Assembly: GCA_012862575.1 (NCBI GenBank)
Contig: BLSF01000032.1
Coordinates: forward strand, 124,001-188,000
Direction: 5' to 3'
Origin: Parietichytrium sp. I65-24A
Taxonomy: Eukaryota; Sar; Bigyra; Thraustochytrida; Thraustochytriidae
Length of the DNA stretch: 64,000 bases
The notes below the pieces were generated by a model. It had not been told where the DNA came from, made no database searches, and was given only the letters and a program-made list of their open reading frames with translations. The position numbers were made by a program, and so were the translations under genes. The first letter of the stretch is position 1. Every line of letters begins with the position of its first letter. Shown one piece after another: positions 1-11,538 of this stretch.

Positions 1-1776
1 ATGTCCTGAACATGAATGAATGAAATGGTTGCAAAAAAGCAACGCGAAAACTTTGAACAACCCATTTCACGTGCGATAGGAAGGTCGAAGGACTCACCCA
101 CCTGCAGTAACTTACCTCAGGCTTCACACAACACAAACAAACTCTTATTCTCTTCTCCCCCCTTCCCACCTTTACCCTTATTCATCATCTCGCCTCTCCC
201 CCCTTCCCCATTGCACTGGTGAGCCTTGTACGGGACAAACGCTACGAATCCTCCATTTCCCCCGCTCGCTCCAGCGGTTGGACCCCAGGTGTGCGCGTAA
301 GGTTATGGTGCGCTCGAACTAATGTGAAGTGAACAACACGAACGCTTGTCCAGAGAAGGTTGATCGCACCAAGGTTGACTATGTCATGCTTCATGCTTCA
401 TTCTGCAGCTTCATGGTCCACGATCTGCGATCCGCGATGTACGACGCAAGGCAAGGCGACGCATTGACTCGACGATGGGAAACGAGCAAAGGAAAGCAGG
501 GCTCGGCTGTATCTGTGACAATGCGGAATTCTGCAGTCTGAGTGAGTTGTGGAAAGAAAGGCTTTTGAGCTCGGTCCGCATGCGAAAAAGCGGTTAGTCG
601 AAGCCCTTTTTCGTTTGATTTTAACGATTTCGGAAAGGATGGAAGAGATCCAACGCACGATGCCCAGCCTTTCGCTTGCGGCCTGGCTTCAGAAGGCCTC
701 AGAGCGCGAGCCATCCCCGCGCGATGGCAATGGTGCTCGCAGAGTCTATTTAAAAAGGGAAATGCGCGTTGCTTCCTGGTCCGTCGCGCCGCTCTTCTCC
801 CCCTGGCATTTTCAGGCCTGCCAACTCTGGCCACACTAAGACGCCCGCAAGAGAGCTTTTCGTCGTCGCCAGCAAGTGCTTTCGGCTTCTTACCCCGGTC
901 GGTTCCATCCATGGCGACCACACCATGCTTGCACAGCAAAGATGAGCAGAGCAGAGAAGAGAAGAAAGAGCTTGGCGTGGGCCCGGCGACGCCCCTTTGG
1001 AACCCACCGACAGTGGCTCCTCAATACAACCAGTTAGAGCAGAGCCCGGCACTTCACTGCATCATGATCTCCCGGACCGACCATGTATCAGTAACTCTCG
1101 TTGCTCTCTTCGCGTTTCACGCGTTTCACACGCGGACGACGACGCTCATCTTGTGAATGTCCAGTCCGTGCGTACTTTGGTTCATAATTCAGAACTAACT
1201 GTAAATCACAACTCAGATTTCTGTTGGATCAGTTCAATTCATTCATACGAATTCTGAATTCGCTGTCAGAGCAACATTAAGAAACAAGGGGATCAATAAA
1301 CGAAGAAGCGAAGAAAGAAAGAAACAAACAAACAAACAAGGAAGGAAGAACAAGAAGATGTCGAACAGTGAGTGGAACCAGTGACTGATTGCCTGACAGC
1401 GAGTGCCCGAACAAGTCAAGTATTGAATATTGGTTCTGTCCATTCAGACCGGACAAATCAATCCTCGCAAACGATATCGCACCACTTTCCGCCAAAACCA
1501 GCATTTACCTCCATCTCTCCGCGCACCTCCGCGCACCTTCGCGTACCTCCACGTCCGTCCACGCACGTTCACTGCGCACAATCTCTCCACCCACCCCTAC
1601 TCTCCCGCTAACCAACTCCTACCCACCGGATTGACAGCCCCCCCGCCTTCTCACACTTCCCCACACTCCCCACACTTCCCACGGCCCCTCAAGTCCCACA
1701 GTAAAGAGAAGTAAGGAGAAAGAAAGAGAGAGAGAGAGAGCAAGAGTACGCGCGTTGCACAGCAGCAGCATCATCG
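1..1776. other. Gene-poor left flank
   Basis: I support no gene here. A TATA-like TCTATTTAAAAAG lies at 745-757 but no convincing coding frame follows it. A copy of a dispersed 28-nt sequence is at 1348-1375, next to an A-rich (AAAC)n stretch at about 1320-1340. A pyrimidine-rich tract runs from about 1500 to 1690, and a GA run at about 1721-1740 leads into the small polyQ gene. Part of the 3' half is probably promoter and 5' UTR of that gene. Confidence 0.5.
1348..1375 (+). repeat. Dispersed 28-nt sequence, copy 1
   Basis: Twenty-six of 28 bases match copy 2 at 20807-20834. It starts GAACAAGAAGATG and ends CAGTGAGTGG, preceded by an A-rich run. Confidence 0.7.
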
Positions 1777-2124
1777 ATGGGCCAGGAGCGCGAGGATCAG
1801 TACTACCGTGAGCTGCTGGCTCGCGTGGACAATGCGATCGTGGAGACGCGCGACACGCCGCGGAGAAGCGCAGCCACCGCCGCGTGCGCCAGCGCCTGCT
1901 CGTCGTGCGCGCAAAAGGCCGCAGCTGGCGCTCTCATCGCCGCGGCGGTGTTGGTAGAATGCTGCGTTTCGCTCAAGAACACCGTCACCGGCGCCACTGC
2001 GAACGAAGGCTATTCTCAGCAGCAGCAGCAGCAACAACAACAACAGCAACAGCAGCAGCAGCAGCAGCAGCCGATGCAGCAGCGGATGATGGGGCAGAGC
2101 GAGGAGACCGGGTACGAATTATGA
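1777..2124 (+). CDS. Small polyglutamine protein with a possible membrane segment
   Basis: A 115-aa frame starting at ATG 1777. I do not recognise a family. Residues 1-35 are charged, residues 35-70 are Ala/Cys-rich and include a hydrophobic stretch (AAGALIAAAVLVE) that could be one membrane helix or a buried helix, and residues 81-98 are an uninterrupted run of 18 Gln coded by mixed CAG/CAA. The tail is short and polar. Mixed CAG/CAA codons suggest selection for Gln rather than a pure expanded triplet. The gene is convergent with WDR90, with 179 bp between the stops. The start context is clean and a GA-rich leader precedes it, but with no homologue in view it could still be a chance frame or the last exon of a longer gene. 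Confidence 0.5.
   Translation: MGQEREDQYYRELLARVDNAIVETRDTPRRSAATAACASACSSCAQKAAAGALIAAAVLVECCVSLKNTVTGATANEGYSQQQQQQQQQQQQQQQQQQPMQQRMMGQSEETGYEL
2017..2070 (+). repeat. CAG/CAA triplet run
   Basis: Eighteen consecutive Gln codons, mixed CAG and CAA, inside the small polyQ frame. Runs of this kind are often length-variable between strains. Confidence 0.9.
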
Positions 2125-2303
2125 GAGGGAATGGCGGAGGGATGTGCGAAGAGGAGGGAGTGGTGGATGAAAGGATGAAAAGGGTGAATGAATGGATCAT
2201 GGTAACATACGCGGCATGGCGCGCATTTCGCAGCCGAGCCTGTGGGCGATATAAGAGCAGTAAGAAAATGCGATTTTGTATCTATTTACACTTGTGTTGT
2301 AAG

Positions 2304-5300
2304 TCACTCCAGTGCGTGCCGGGCCTCCAGCTCACGCCCACACCCGGAGAACACCACGCCATCCTGGCTTCGGAACACCGCACGGACCGGCCCAGAATGT
2401 ATGCTGTCCAGCAAGATGCACCTCCCTTCGATGATCTGGTATACGCCGCCATTCCTTGTCCCTAGCACCCCACAACCCATTGCAGTGATGCCCTCTGGTG
2501 CCTCGAGAAATGCGGGGGGTTCAGAATTGTCATGAGCCTCGGAATCGGAGACACTGAGCTGGCCCAACCTCCCTGAAGCATCTACAATGCGTAGCTTTGT
2601 TCGGTCCAAGGCATCAAAGTCAGCGAACCTCGCCTGGCAGCTGGATGGAAAGGAGCAAAGCTTTTCGATCTGGCTTTCGGAAAATTCCAGAACCACCACC
2701 CGGCCATCGCTGCTAACAATTGCAACTAGCCCGGGCTCCAAGGTGGAGACAGACACGTGTTGAGCGGAAAAGGGTTGGTCTTGCCCGTCGTCATCGGCAC
2801 CGGAAAGAATGGAGAGCAAGTCCACCTTCGGGCCTAGCAAAACATCTGATACAGCAATGCAGGTAAGCTTCTGCGCCACCAGACCACCACTCGATGACTG
2901 GCACACCAGCCAGTCATTCGCTAACACGAGCGCTGACACGCTTTGCTTGTCAGAGAAGAGCTCCAGGCGCACCACACTCGTGTGGTCCTCGAGGGAAAGA
3001 ACTCGCGCCGTTCCGTCATCAACGCCTACACAGAGTAAGTTTGGTGTGTAAAAGCACAAGGACTGTACGCGCTGAGTGCCGGAACTAATTACGGTGAGCG
3101 GGTCCAGACTTGCGCAGGACCAGACCTCGATGCTTCCGCAAGATTGAGCGCTTGTCGCAAGTCGATCCCCATCGTGGCTAGTAGCTAATATCTCGACAGG
3201 AATTGCCGGGCCTTGGCAGATTGGTATGGTTCTTGCCTCCGGCGAATTTACGTAATATATCTTGTTGTCCAAAGTTGAGACGAGCCCCTCGGTTCCTTTG
3301 TGCTGCCATGACATGTCGCAGACAGGTCCAGAGAGTTTCACGACTTGAAAAGGCAAGCTCCCTGGCTGGGGAAACGTCTCTTTTCGTATCTTCCAATTAA
3401 TGAGCGTCCCCGAGGAGGTCCCACACATAATGGATCTATTTAGCCATTGCATACTAGTAATTTCGGTCTCTGCCGCTTGCCACTGGGCAATAATAGTGCG
3501 TTCTGGAAAGGCCACCACGGTGATTTGTCCCAGCTCCCCACCAATAGCTACCAGACGGCTCTCACCAAATGTGTCCCCGAGTTCACTGGAGCACACCGCA
3601 ATGCAGCACATGTTTTGTCGAGAGCGCGCGCCGGCGGATTCCCGGCAAAGCTGCATCACTTCTCCACGGTACTCCCCCAACTCTGCGCTATTTTCAGGCG
3701 GGTCTCTTCCCGTCCAAACACATATAGACCCACCGATCTCTGCGGTGATGATTTCTGAATTCGAAATCCACGCCACATCGTTCGCCACACCTGTTTGAAG
3801 CCCACAACTCCACAACAACGTACCAAACGCCACATCCCACACGGAAAAGACGCCGTCTGCTTGGCAGCCGACAGAAGCTAACCTGCTCGAATCGGGACTG
3901 AAGCACATGGACTGCACGCCTCCTCCCAAGTGGCCGTGGAGTTCTTTCATTTCCATCCCTATCGCCGCCTCCGTTTCACCGTCTGCGTGGGAGCCTCCCA
4001 GGTCCCACAAAACAATTTCAGCTCGCTTGGAACCGTCCCCAAGATCATCCGAGTCGCGGGGTGCTAGGCTGCCGCTCCCGGTCGCAATTAAAGTGCCACA
4101 GCTGGCTATCGCGACGCAAGAAATTACACTCTGGTGTTTCCAGAAGATTTGCTGGGATGCTGAGCCGAGGTCCTCCAAAATCAGAGCCTTGCCATGAGCG
4201 TAGGCAAAGAGACCAGTAGACGGCGACCAGCAGAAATTGGAGCATGATTGTACGTTTAGCCCAGATACCTTTACGTCTGCCTCGACTTCGTCGTCTGCGC
4301 CTCGAGACGCCACCGAATAGTCGTAGGTGTCTCGGAAATGGCAATTTGGAAGGTGAACCTTTTGCGGTCGCAATCTAGCCGATGAGACCTCATGTGTCTC
4401 CGAGTTGCTAGAGGCTATTGCGCTTTTCATATCTCCCCTTGCGTGTTGCTCTTCATCCCCCAGAAAGTCCCACACGATCAGAGTCTGATCCTCGCCCACA
4501 GAGGCAACGTATTTTGCGTCTGGTGAGAAGGCAACATCTAAAACTGTTGACGAGTGGCCAAGAAATCGCTGCAGCGACGGGGCTCCGGAGCTACCGCACC
4601 TCATCTTATAATCCCACACTTGCAACATGTTATCACTTCCGGTGGTGATGAGAAATGCGCCATGGTTTGGGCTGATGCCAAACGCCGATACGCTTTCTGG
4701 ATGAAAAGAGTGCGAGTCGCGCACAAGAGTCGCATCCCAACCATGCTCATCACTGTGGGAGATTCTGAAACGGAAAACCCGATTGTCCTCTGAAATAGCC
4801 GCTAGTTCTGTGGCGTCCGGCGAGAAAGCAACACAGAGGAAGCCTGCCTTTTGGCCATACATACGTTTTGGCTTCCGGATCCGGTAACATTGAGAGACGT
4901 CCTCAACATTCTCCAAGTGCGAAAACAGCACAATGTCCTGGCTTTCCTGTGGAAGGATGACTGCCATGAGCCTTCCGTCGTTACTGATAGCAAGGCGCCG
5001 GCCGGCGGAGTCCGAAGAGCGATCCTGACTTTGCGGCTGGTATTTTTCTGGGTGGTACCCAGAGTGGACCGCGTTTGAGCTCGACAGCGGATTGGAGATC
5101 ACTGCAAGCATTTTCACGGGCTGATATCCTTCCCCAGGAGAGTATACGCAAGCTTGGCCGTCAACGCCGACAGAATAAAGCAGATCTCCGCGTGGTAAGA
5201 AGGCCACACCAAGGACTGGGCCAATGTGCTGCTTATACTCGAACGACATCCCCACCGTTTCCAGGTTGAACACTCGAACAAACCCTGACGAGTAACCTGC

Positions 5301-7648
5301 AACAAGAACTGGGACCTCCGGATGCGGATGATACGCAAGAGTAAGCACAGAGTCTCGCATCGAACTGAACTCGAACATTTGCTCGCATCCTGGCACAGAC
5401 CATATGCGTATGGTACCATTGCTCTCTGCGGTTGCCATTTCCGCGACTGCCCCTTGCCGAATTGCACGAAACGTCACACAATTGATGTGGCCGCTGTGCG
5501 TCCTCAACTTGTTTGTGTGCGTCTGTGTAGTCACGTTAAGAACTCCGAGGCTACCATTTGCCGTTCCGATCAATATTTCCAGCCCGTCTGGAGAAATATC
5601 TACCGAAGAGACGTTCGCCTCGTGCTTCGCTTCCATGAAAAAGCTGTCAAAGTCCAGTGGCCACACCCGAACGAATCCGTCCGAAGCCCCGGTCACACAA
5701 AATCCTTCGTTGAGGCTGAGGCAGTTGATTGGGCCGTCATGTAAACGGTAGACGCACAAGAGAATTCGTCGCTCATAATGAATGGCCATGACGGAGCCTA
5801 AATCGCTGGAGCAGAAGACGCGTCTGTCGAATGCCGTGTTTGCGAGAGCTTGCCCTGCTGTGCCCCCACCGAAATTGCTCTCGAAAGCTAGGTCAGTGAA
5901 CGAGCAATTGCGAGCGTACTCGTTCAGAATTACAGGGCTTCCTGGTAAGTGACGGTTTCGAACGCGAAAAAAGCGAATGTTTTCTCTCCCGCATGACACT
6001 AGCTGGCACGAATCGTAAGGAGAAAACTTGATGCGTGACACGTCAAACTCGCTGATCTGCTTTGCAACAGGGCTATACTTGGTCGCATTGCTGCTAAATG
6101 CCTTGGACGAAGTCAGGTTGGCCACGTCCCAGACACAAATTTGAGTTCTGTTGTGCTCATCCCTTCCAACCGCACACAGAAAGAGGCCGTCGGAGCTGAA
6201 ATCAAGGCTCTTGAGACCTCCCCCGGGACAAGTTGCAATGACTGCCGCGCACGTGCAAGTGTCAAGCTTCCACAGCCGAATGACAGGATTTTTTCCACGC
6301 TGGCAAGATGCCAATAAATTTCCCTCGTAATCCAACGCGAGACACGAAACGTGGTCCGTGTGGCCGGTGAGCAGCTTTTGCTCCTGTCGCATGTGGGCCG
6401 CATGTCCGATGACGATGTTGCACGCCGACGCGTAAACGATTCTTTGGCCATCGCGGGTCCAAATTGGAGACGCACTTTCAGTGCTGCTCGAGAATCCAAC
6501 GTACGTCCTCAGCTTCATGATGGGGTCAGGTCTTAGGTGCACATGCTTCTTTAAGGCTGCTGTTTCCGAGGTAGATTTCTGCACTGCCTGTTTGCCGGAC
6601 CGGGGCGGAGGCGCAGGAGGCTGTGTCAATTTGATTGGTTTCGAAGGTACTGCGGGCTCCACGATGTTACTAGTGTTGTAGTTCTCATCATTGGCAAAGC
6701 GCACTTCACGTTTGCGGGGCGAAGTTCCCGCGGCTGGCAGTCCAAATTTCGACTCCCCTGCGGCAAGTGAGTCCCCAGGTACGGTGACACTTGCATTCGT
6801 TGGCAACTGGCTCTGCGGCCTCTCTGGAATCCACTGTAATTCATCAACTTGATCTTGCGTTGGGCGACTTAGCATCATTGCCTTCGGGAGTGGCTGAACA
6901 TAGTCACCGCTGGCCTCCAAGTCATACAAATTATCAGAAGTGAAGATGTTGCGAACGTTTATGTTTGAGCACATCGTGATAGACTTCACACACCAGTAGC
7001 TATCATTGTAGACAGTATCCTGGTATCTTTGCAAAATTTCAGGAATATCGAGCGCTAGAGTGTACCACTGGTCGCCCAGGTCTGCTGGAATCATGATTGC
7101 GTTCCCTCTCCGCTTGAAGACTCGGAACATGTTGCTTATCGTCAACCTTGTGATGAACTTGTCGCTTGCGAACACCTCGACGTGGATCGTAAACAGTTTT
7201 GGCGCCATCGGTTTGAGCTGCAGGTAGATATAGCGGCCCGTCAAGCCAAGAGACCCATCGGCTCTGGCTGGGAGTTCCACAAAATTGGATGTCGCAGTCG
7301 TCCCCGTGACTCGAAGCACGTTTTTGCCAATCTCTTTGTCCTATACCATAGCGAAACATAACTAATTAGAACAGTTTTCCACAGCGACTTCTCCCGAGGC
7401 AGAGCATTTCAAAGGAAACTCACCAGCACCATTCGCGCTCCGCCCTCTCGGTGCACGTGTTTCCAGGACGTCCCATTGAGCTCCACTAATTTGAAGACGT
7501 CTACGAACGGCTTTTGCCAGACTTTTTAAATTCCCAAACAACCGTCAGCACCGCTGCAGCCAACCGCAATCCCCTTCTCCCCTCCTCCCCTCCTCCCAAC
7601 GTCCAGCCGCCACTTACTGCTACTCGAGGCTACCATTTTCGCCGCCAT
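2304..7648 (-). CDS. WDR90/POC16-like centriolar protein (CFA20 domain plus WD40 repeats)
   Basis: Three exons read on the minus strand: 7648-7618, 7521-7424 and 7340-2304, giving 1721 aa. Introns are 96 nt (GTAAGT donor) and 83 nt (GTGAGT donor), and phases agree at both joins. The spliced N-terminus restores the CFA20/DUF667 domain: IWQKPFVDVFK at residues 11-21, then SLGLTGRY at 73-80, matching the start of WDR90 (WQHPFLNVF and SLGLTGRY in the human protein). A low-complexity linker runs from about 150 to 315. The rest is WD40 repeats, with recurring GH...W(D/S) units such as LTGHTDHVSCLALD and IRLWKL near residues 350-400. WDR90/POC16 decorates the inner wall of centriole microtubules, so this implies centrioles or basal bodies. 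A start at ATG 7636, four codons later, is also possible. Inference by domain order; confidence is high. Confidence 0.9.
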
Positions 7649-7780
7649 CCCTTCCAACTCGCTCCACAACTCGCTCCCACTTTCCCCGCAGCGCCGTGCT
7701 CCTTGCGACCAAGATCCCTCCAACTCTACGCTCACTCAACCCTCCAAACCGCGACTCTCCAGCGCCCGCAGTATAGCTAT

Positions 7781-7820
7781 CCAGTAGTCCAGTAGTCCAG
7801 TGGTCCAGTGGTCCAGTCAG
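7781..7820. repeat. Tandem octamer CCAGTRGT
   Basis: About four and a half head-to-tail copies of CCAGTAGT then CCAGTGGT, decaying into GTCA repeats, about 130 bp upstream of the WDR90 start. Confidence 0.85.
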
Positions 7821-7879
7821 TTAGTCAGTCAGTCGTCCGTGTCCCAGCTTGTTCTGCGCGTACGCGGGGACACCCTCCT

Positions 7880-7906
7880 CGTATGTTTCGTATGTTTCGT
7901 ATGTTT
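7880..7906. repeat. Three tandem copies of CGTATGTTT
   Basis: Perfect 9-nt unit repeated three times in the WDR90/7TM spacer. No function is apparent. Confidence 0.85.
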
Positions 7907-8947
7907 TGCCAACCTCCACTCTCTCTACTCGCCACTTTTTCACTTTCCTAAAGTTTTTGAATTGAGTACTATGGTATTCACTACCTACGGATAGTACCCA
8001 AGCCGCGTAGTCCCATCTAGACTTTCGAGGAGAAGTATAGGGCCATCCTATATAGAGGATAGACGACTCTAAAGGAGAGATAGCTGGTTGGATATACTTA
8101 GCTGCTTAAGAGTACCGGTAGTGTATTAACATTTGCAGTTGGTTGAGTTGGTTGCTTGCAGTTGTGTGATCAAGATCAAGATTGAAATGAAGCAAATTTG
8201 ACAGCGAGAGAAGCAGACTGTGAGTATCATGTCGAATAAAAAATGGCAGGCATGCTCCAAAGTGGACTTGCTAGTGGGTCGAGTCTTCCGTATTCCGTCT
8301 CGCGGGGCTCGTTCTGCTTTCGCACAAGCGGTTAATGTTTTGCCTGTGCCCAATGATGGTCGCACTGGTCCCCGAAGTTGTAAATGACTTGAAGTTTTTT
8401 TTCCTTTTCGGAAGTGAAGGACGGACTCGTCTCTCGTGGCGCCGCCTAGCTCGTTGGAGCTCAGCCGCTTTCCCTACGTTCAAATATCGAGAGAAGAGGA
8501 AATCGTTGGATATGCGAGAAGCCAGAATGTCGTCAGGAAAGAGTCGCGTGGAGGAGGGAAAGTAAAAATATCTACTTTCCAAAGTAGCTATAAAACTGCG
8601 AATCGGGCGGTCTGGTGTGATCTGCTCGAGTATATGCGCCATTTGCAAGCGGTCTAGCAGGAGCTTCAACAGAAGGGTGGTTTTCAGGATTTCTTGAGAG
8701 CGAGGAGAAAAAGTAGTAAACCAACACTTGGTGCTCCTCCAAGTTGTCGCGCGGATGTTGAAAACAAGCACTGCGCACGTGTACGTAGTACGTACATACA
8801 TACGTACGTACGCGTGTACACATCGCGCAGCTATTACTGGTACAAGATCGCAGGCGAAGAAATTGTTTGTGAAGTGATGGATCTGAAAGGTTGCTTCCAG
8901 GTTTGGGTTTTCGGAGCCAGGACTTGAATAGAGAGTATATTGCCGTG

Positions 8948-10009
8948 TCAACCCGTGTTGGCCTGACTTTTCTCGCCGCTGGAGATGTGTGAGTCGTGCG
9001 AAAGGCCAGAAGGTTTGACTTTTCGATTGCTATGCTTCTGCCGTTGGATTCTTCGTGCTGAGAACATCCACCTGGTGCGAATGAAGCGTGTGGGGATCCA
9101 CGTGGGTGTTATCATCAACATGGCTATTGAGTTGAGAAGAACATCGAGTATGTATCCACTATACCGGATCCATTGGTGCTGGACCGAGAGAATATCGCTC
9201 TTCCCGAAAATGTCAGCAGCCAAACTGCCAGCAAATTGCACCACAAATGTGGAGAATATTGTCAAAAAACTTAAATACAGGTTCCGCTTGCCAACGAACT
9301 TGTAGTAACCGATCTCGTCGTCCAACTTGTCCGTGGTTGCTTTGTCATCTTGAACACTTTTCGCTGCTGTCAACGTTTTAATTTGGCTCCAGAACGGTAT
9401 GACGAACAATGCCAAGAGGCAGGCGCTCAGGGAGGAGTCCATGAACAGAAATAGCCAGCTCATTTCGCTCACAAGGTTTTGCGCGCAATATCCTTCTACA
9501 AAGTACAGTTCCCCATGAAAGAAGTAAAACGCAAGCATGGATATTACAGGTGCGCCGAATATTGTAGAGAGCCGAAGATATCTATGAAGTTGCTTCATGG
9601 CTGTCTTGTAGACAGACATCGACAGCCTTGCCCTGTTCAGCAATACCATATACGAAGCGAGATTTAAAAAGCCGTACAAGCACGCCGTCCCTTTGCTGGC
9701 GAGCTCACACAATATAGCACCCTCCGAGGTTTTGTACCGCATCCACAACAGAGGAACATTCAGCACTTGCATGAGGAGTCCCATAAGCATCCCGAAACAA
9801 ACCCATCTCGCGATGGCTTCCCCTTTCCGCTTTCTGGCCCTGCTTGAAACAAATGTGGTGATTTCTCTGAGCCTGATGGCGGTCGTGCAAAGCGCAAATG
9901 TAAAGAAGACAAATGCCAACACGTGCAGCACCCTTGCAACGTAAATTGCCACTACTGCTGGCTCTGTGGCAGCTTGCCCACGGAGCAGCCAGTCGGGCTC
10001 GAAGCCCAT
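8948..10009 (-). CDS. 7TM receptor-like protein, divergent family member (copy D)
   Basis: 353 aa, ATG at 10009, no intron seen. Seven hydrophobic segments: about residues 22-45, 68-90, 100-125, 145-165, 185-205, 245-268 and 282-305. It belongs to the same family as the genes at 10477, 53889 and 57425. Shared landmarks are Cys at the start of TM3 (ILCELASKGT), EGYCAQN in the second outer loop, NLYLSFLTIFSTF in TM6 and QWIRYSGYILDVLLNSIA in TM7. The Cys pair is what the TM3-ECL2 disulfide of GPCRs would need. It departs from its relatives: the Leu-Glu-Lys after TM3 is replaced by LNRAR, EGYCSQY reads EGYCAQN, and there is no N-terminal sequon. The C-tail is basic and Ser-rich. Role as a receptor is inferred. 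The next family member lies 467 bp upstream on the same strand. Confidence 0.82.
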   Translation of the reverse strand: MGFEPDWLLRGQAATEPAVVAIYVARVLHVLAFVFFTFALCTTAIRLREITTFVSSRARKRKGEAIARWVCFGMLMGLLMQVLNVPLLWMRYKTSEGAILCELASKGTACLYGFLNLASYMVLLNRARLSMSVYKTAMKQLHRYLRLSTIFGAPVISMLAFYFFHGELYFVEGYCAQNLVSEMSWLFLFMDSSLSACLLALFVIPFWSQIKTLTAAKSVQDDKATTDKLDDEIGYYKFVGKRNLYLSFLTIFSTFVVQFAGSLAADIFGKSDILSVQHQWIRYSGYILDVLLNSIAMLMITPTWIPTRFIRTRWMFSARRIQRQKHSNRKVKPSGLSHDSHISSGEKSQANTG

Positions 10010-10476
10010 GCTCCGCCAATATGTCCGCCGCGCACCCGCTCACCGACCGTGCGCGTTTCAGACCGTGCGCCGGGTCGACATTTACTCCCGCAAGTCGTAA
10101 ACCGCAGCGTCCATGCGTCGGCCATGTTGGGTTGCTGATTTCGTTCACGTGCTATGCAGACACTAAATTGGCGACTACAAGTGCATGTTATTGTTGCAGA
10201 CATTTGGACAAGGACTTCGACTTTGACTCAGAGCTCGTCAGCGCAACGGATTATTGCAGTATAGCGTTTGCTATACTCGTCGGTCAAACCTTCTTCTGGT
10301 GTAAAACTAGTATAACGTGCTTGGTCGAAGGGCTATTGAGTACCTACCTAAGGACAGCTATGGGGAAGCCTTTTGTTGGTCGAGATTAATCACTGGGATT
10401 TCCCCGAGCGCGTTAAATATATAACATGAAGAAAGAATATTATTGTAAATTATGCTGATGCTCGATTCTCCCAACA
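10010..10476. other. Spacer between tandem 7TM genes
   Basis: 467 bp between the start of copy D and the stop of copy C. No gene seen. It should contain the copy C 3' end and the copy D promoter. An AT-rich patch (about 10415-10450) precedes the copy C stop. Confidence 0.6.
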
Positions 10477-11538
10477 TCACTCCGAAGAAGGGTTCACGGA
10501 AGGCTCGCAAGTAACGTGCTTCTCCGAACCCACCGTGTTAGTGTGCGCGGATACGCTCGCAGACCTCTTTTTGGAGACGAAGAGCGTCTCGACCCTCCTG
10601 GGAACCCACACGGAGCTTGTCCACAGGATCGCGGTGAGATTTATTATGACATCGATGATATAACCGGCATAACGAATCCAGTCCATGTACGCGTATTGTA
10701 TCTCCGGTTCAAACATCAAGCTCAATGTGCCTCCTAAAATTTGAAATGCAAAAGTAGATATGATTTGCGTGAGCCCAAGATGTAAATTCCGAAACCCGAG
10801 GCGCTGGAGCCTCTGCATTTCTGAGCGGAGCTTTGGCGTTTGTTCCGCGGAAGTATTCATTTGCCGGATGTGGACACGCAGGGGCCACAAGAACAGCAAC
10901 AAGTAGCCCATGCTCAGCGATGCATCTAGAGCAGTGCCGCACCACACAGTAAGCACAGAAATGTATTGCGAACAATATCCTTCATTGAAGCGCGCATAGC
11001 CGCGGAAGAATGCCAGCGCCCCGATTGATATTAGGGGAGTTCCCACCCACGTGCAAACTTTAATAAGTTGAAACAGACGCATCATCTTGGCATTTGTTTT
11101 GTCAAGCAGCAAACTGCTCTTCTCAAGGAGATAAAGATAATTGGCTAGCATCCCAACGACGTAGAAAAATGCTGTCAATTTCATCGCTATATCGCAGAAG
11201 ACCTCGTTCAATCTCCCCTCTCCGAATCGTCCGTAGAATACACCAAAGTTGCACACCTGAGTCAGCATTGCAACGAAGGCATTCAGCAATAGCAGATACA
11301 ACAGGTCAGTGGACCTGCTCCGCCTTCCTCCTCGAGATTTTTTGCGCTTTGGCTTTCTTTGCTCTAAAATCTTCATTACAATTAATATCGTAATCCCGAA
11401 AAAGTAAAGAAAGGAAAACACCTGCAGAGCCTGTGTGATCTGAAACATCACTTTGTAACTCGTTGGCGCATCCTGGTCGAGAAAAGCAATGTCGCTGAGG
11501 CTGAAGCCCGTTGAGTTGCTCTCCGTGCCGTTCGCCAT
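10477..11538 (-). CDS. 7TM receptor-like protein (copy C)
   Basis: 353 aa, ATG at 11538, single exon. The N-terminus carries two sequons (NGT, NST), fitting an outside N-terminus. Hydrophobic segments lie at about 34-58, 77-101, 113-136, 155-176, 190-217, 258-280 and 298-322. ICL1 is strongly basic (KRKKSRGGRRSRS). Family marks: Cys at TM3 start (VFCDIAMKLT), GMLANYLYLLEK at the inner end of TM3, EGYCSQY in ECL2, NLHLGLTQIISTF in TM6 and DWIRYAGYIIDVIINL in TM7. The third inner loop is short and charged (KLRSEMQRLQRL). The tail is Ser/Thr-rich, as in receptors regulated by phosphorylation. I cannot match it to a named GPCR class. A ligand-sensing receptor role is inferred from topology alone. 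Confidence 0.86.
   Translation of the reverse strand: MANGTESNSTGFSLSDIAFLDQDAPTSYKVMFQITQALQVFSFLYFFGITILIVMKILEQRKPKRKKSRGGRRSRSTDLLYLLLLNAFVAMLTQVCNFGVFYGRFGEGRLNEVFCDIAMKLTAFFYVVGMLANYLYLLEKSSLLLDKTNAKMMRLFQLIKVCTWVGTPLISIGALAFFRGYARFNEGYCSQYISVLTVWCGTALDASLSMGYLLLFLWPLRVHIRQMNTSAEQTPKLRSEMQRLQRLGFRNLHLGLTQIISTFAFQILGGTLSLMFEPEIQYAYMDWIRYAGYIIDVIINLTAILWTSSVWVPRRVETLFVSKKRSASVSAHTNTVGSEKHVTCEPSVNPSSE

Larger units (their letters stand above)
7649..8947. other. Intergenic between WDR90 and the first 7TM gene
   Basis: No supported gene. It holds a tandem CCAGTAGT/CCAGTGGT octamer (7781-7820), three copies of CGTATGTTT (7880-7906) and an alternating ACGT-type run (about 8783-8818). The left end is the WDR90 promoter region. 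The right end is the 3' flank of the 7TM gene. A minus frame of about 220 codons at 8271-8951 lacks an ATG at its 5' end and any recognisable composition. Confidence 0.6.

Noticed and set aside
8271-8951. A 226-codon minus-strand frame after the 7TM copy D stop
   Set aside because: No ATG at its 5' end, no domain, and it overlaps the end of a supported gene; read as 3' flank.
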